From contig DXZO01000069.1 in the NCBI GenBank assembly GCA_019419625.1, positions 106,071 to 119,845 on the forward strand: 13,775 bases of DNA. Direction: 5' to 3'. Under the pieces are notes generated by a model, which was not told the DNA's origin, did no database searches, and saw only the letters and a program-made list of their open reading frames with translations. This document shows, piece by piece, positions 13,133 through 13,775 of the stretch; within the stretch, counting starts at the first letter, position 1, and every line of letters starts with the position of its first letter. Source of the DNA: Collinsella sp. Its GTDB lineage: Bacteria > Actinomycetota > Coriobacteriia > Coriobacteriales > Coriobacteriaceae. The position numbers and the translations under genes are program-made.

Positions 13133-13456
13133 ACTCGTATCTATTTATCAGCCCACCCGGCTCTCCAGATTAAAAAGCGAACGAGCAGAGCAACGTTCGC
13201 AAGCAGCGTTATCTAAGGACCTGGGCGGGCGTATAGGGCAACATCGATCGCGAGTTCCGCACGCAAAGGAGAGCACTTAATGTGCTCTCCGTCTTGCGCA
13301 GGACTGCCCGAGCAGGCGACCAAAGCCCCCGGCGTGCCCACCTAGCAAGATGTACGGGTTTTCCAGGTGCGGCAGATCGGCCTGAAAGAGGAGGGCATAG
13401 ACCTTGAGGTCATGCCCGACGATTGAAAGCCGAGGTGCCGTGCCTGGGAAAGCCGC
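13133..13456. other. Intergenic region with no supported gene; strongly structured
   Basis: These 324 nt lie between the convergent manA and pcrA genes. No frame has a start codon with a ribosome site. I found no tRNA, tmRNA, SRP or RNase P signature on either strand. The main feature is a 9-bp perfect hairpin, GGAGAGCAC/GTGCTCTCC at 13268-13290 with loop TTAAT. It is extended outward by CGCAA/TTGCG (13262-13266 and 13294-13298) and then GTTCC/GGAC. A second hairpin, GGGCAT/ATGCCC with inner GACC/GGTC, lies at 13394-13418. It may be the pcrA 3' region, a small RNA, or a degenerate repeat. Confidence 0.5.
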
Positions 13457-13775
13457 CTAGGTCAGTTTCACTATAGGCGCAAAGCCCTTCATTAGCTTTT
13501 TAGTCTGGCCGGTCTTTTCGAATTGAACCTCGATCATGTCTCCGACGACCGAGATCACGGTACCGGTACCAAAGGTCTTGTGGCTCACGGTATCGCCCGC
13601 GGCAAAGTCCTGCGATGCACTGGCGCGATCGACCTTGCGCTCAACCGTCGGCGACACCTTAGATGACGGCTTTTTGGCTCGCGGCGCGCCCGAACCAAAG
13701 GTCGAGGCAACACGGCCGGCGTCGGGCGAAACCCCGCGATGGCGCTCGGTGCCATAGGTGCTGCCACCAAAGAAA
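13457..13775 (-). CDS. pcrA: ATP-dependent DNA helicase PcrA/UvrD, C-terminal part only
   Basis: The reading frame enters from the right edge and ends at TAG 13457, giving about the last 105 residues of a protein that is usually 700-850 aa. No helicase motif is in the window, so the call rests on the C-terminal tail: a flexible linker (GSTYGTERHRG...) followed by a small Tudor-like fold. That fold carries GDTVSHKTFGTGTVISV, then IEVQFEKTGQTKKLMKGFAP, which matches the FGxGxV...FxxxGxKxL..FAP signature of PcrA C-termini that contact RNA polymerase. PcrA unwinds DNA in repair and removes RecA filaments or stalled polymerase. A GTG at 13657 could mimic a short 66-aa gene, but the frame is open and family-like upstream of it. 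No clear terminator with a T-run follows. Confidence 0.88.
   Translation of the reverse strand, partial: FFGGSTYGTERHRGVSPDAGRVASTFGSGAPRAKKPSSKVSPTVERKVDRASASQDFAAGDTVSHKTFGTGTVISVVGDMIEVQFEKTGQTKKLMKGFAPIVKLT

Noticed and set aside
13277..13456. 59 codons open in frame after the pcrA stop, reading as protein-like sequence (HDLKVYALLFQADLPHLENP)
   Set aside because: The PcrA tail ends naturally at the TAG and no start codon opens the extension. Plus-strand frames across the same bases are equally open, so the openness is not evidence of coding.
13133..13456. tRNA, tmRNA, SRP RNA or RNase P RNA in the manA-pcrA gap
   Set aside because: None of the hallmark sequences (T-loop, GGAAGGAAGCAGC-type SRP loop, GAGGAAAGTCC-type P4 region) is present on either strand.
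13457..13657. A separate 66-aa gene starting at GTG 13657
   Set aside because: The frame continues upstream to the window edge with PcrA-like linker sequence, so this is the end of a larger gene.

Overview
The window reads as a chromosomal segment of a GC-rich gut actinobacterium. Gene content, codon use and the mix of a cellobiose-type PTS, a family II pyrophosphatase and a TatB-like/TatC pair suggest class Coriobacteriia, probably Collinsella or a close relative. This assignment is inference from sequence character, not from a database search. Fifteen protein-coding genes are supported. Two run off the window: tatC at the left edge and pcrA at the right edge. Twelve genes lie on the minus strand; the small hypothetical gene, the GntR regulator and manA lie on the plus strand.

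Left part (1-3378): on the minus strand, tatB-like and tatC form a translationally coupled Tat export pair (TAATG overlap). Upstream of them come a single STAS-domain anti-sigma-factor antagonist and a large PLP aminotransferase of the AspT type, 51 nt apart and probably co-transcribed. A divergent 84-aa protein of unknown function follows on the plus strand. It shares a strong bidirectional terminator (3410-3447) with the convergent nhaA.

Middle part (3465-6014): nhaA (Na+/H+ antiporter) and ppaC (manganese-dependent inorganic pyrophosphatase), both minus strand. ppaC has its own intrinsic terminator at 5032-5070. A second terminator-like hairpin with a U6 tail lies in the nhaA leader itself, which makes that leader a candidate for attenuation control.

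Right part (6142-13033): a sugar-utilisation locus. On the minus strand run a GH1 6-phospho-beta-glycosidase, then PTS EIIC, EIIB and EIIA, a terminator, and a ROK sugar kinase. Divergent on the plus strand are a GntR/UTRA regulator and a class I mannose-6-phosphate isomerase. This set of seven functions is the same as in the Bacillus subtilis gmu (glucomannan oligosaccharide) operon, apart from the mannanase gene. It predicts import and phosphorylation of beta-1,4-linked disaccharides containing glucose and/or mannose, intracellular cleavage, phosphorylation of the free hexose, and conversion of mannose-6-P to fructose-6-P.

Non-coding content is the least explained part. A 90-nt imperfect inverted repeat sits in the predicted 5' leader of the glycosidase operon. 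Its core recurs in front of the ROK kinase gene, so it looks like a dispersed palindromic element. About 320 nt between manA and pcrA contain no convincing gene but do contain a strong extended hairpin.
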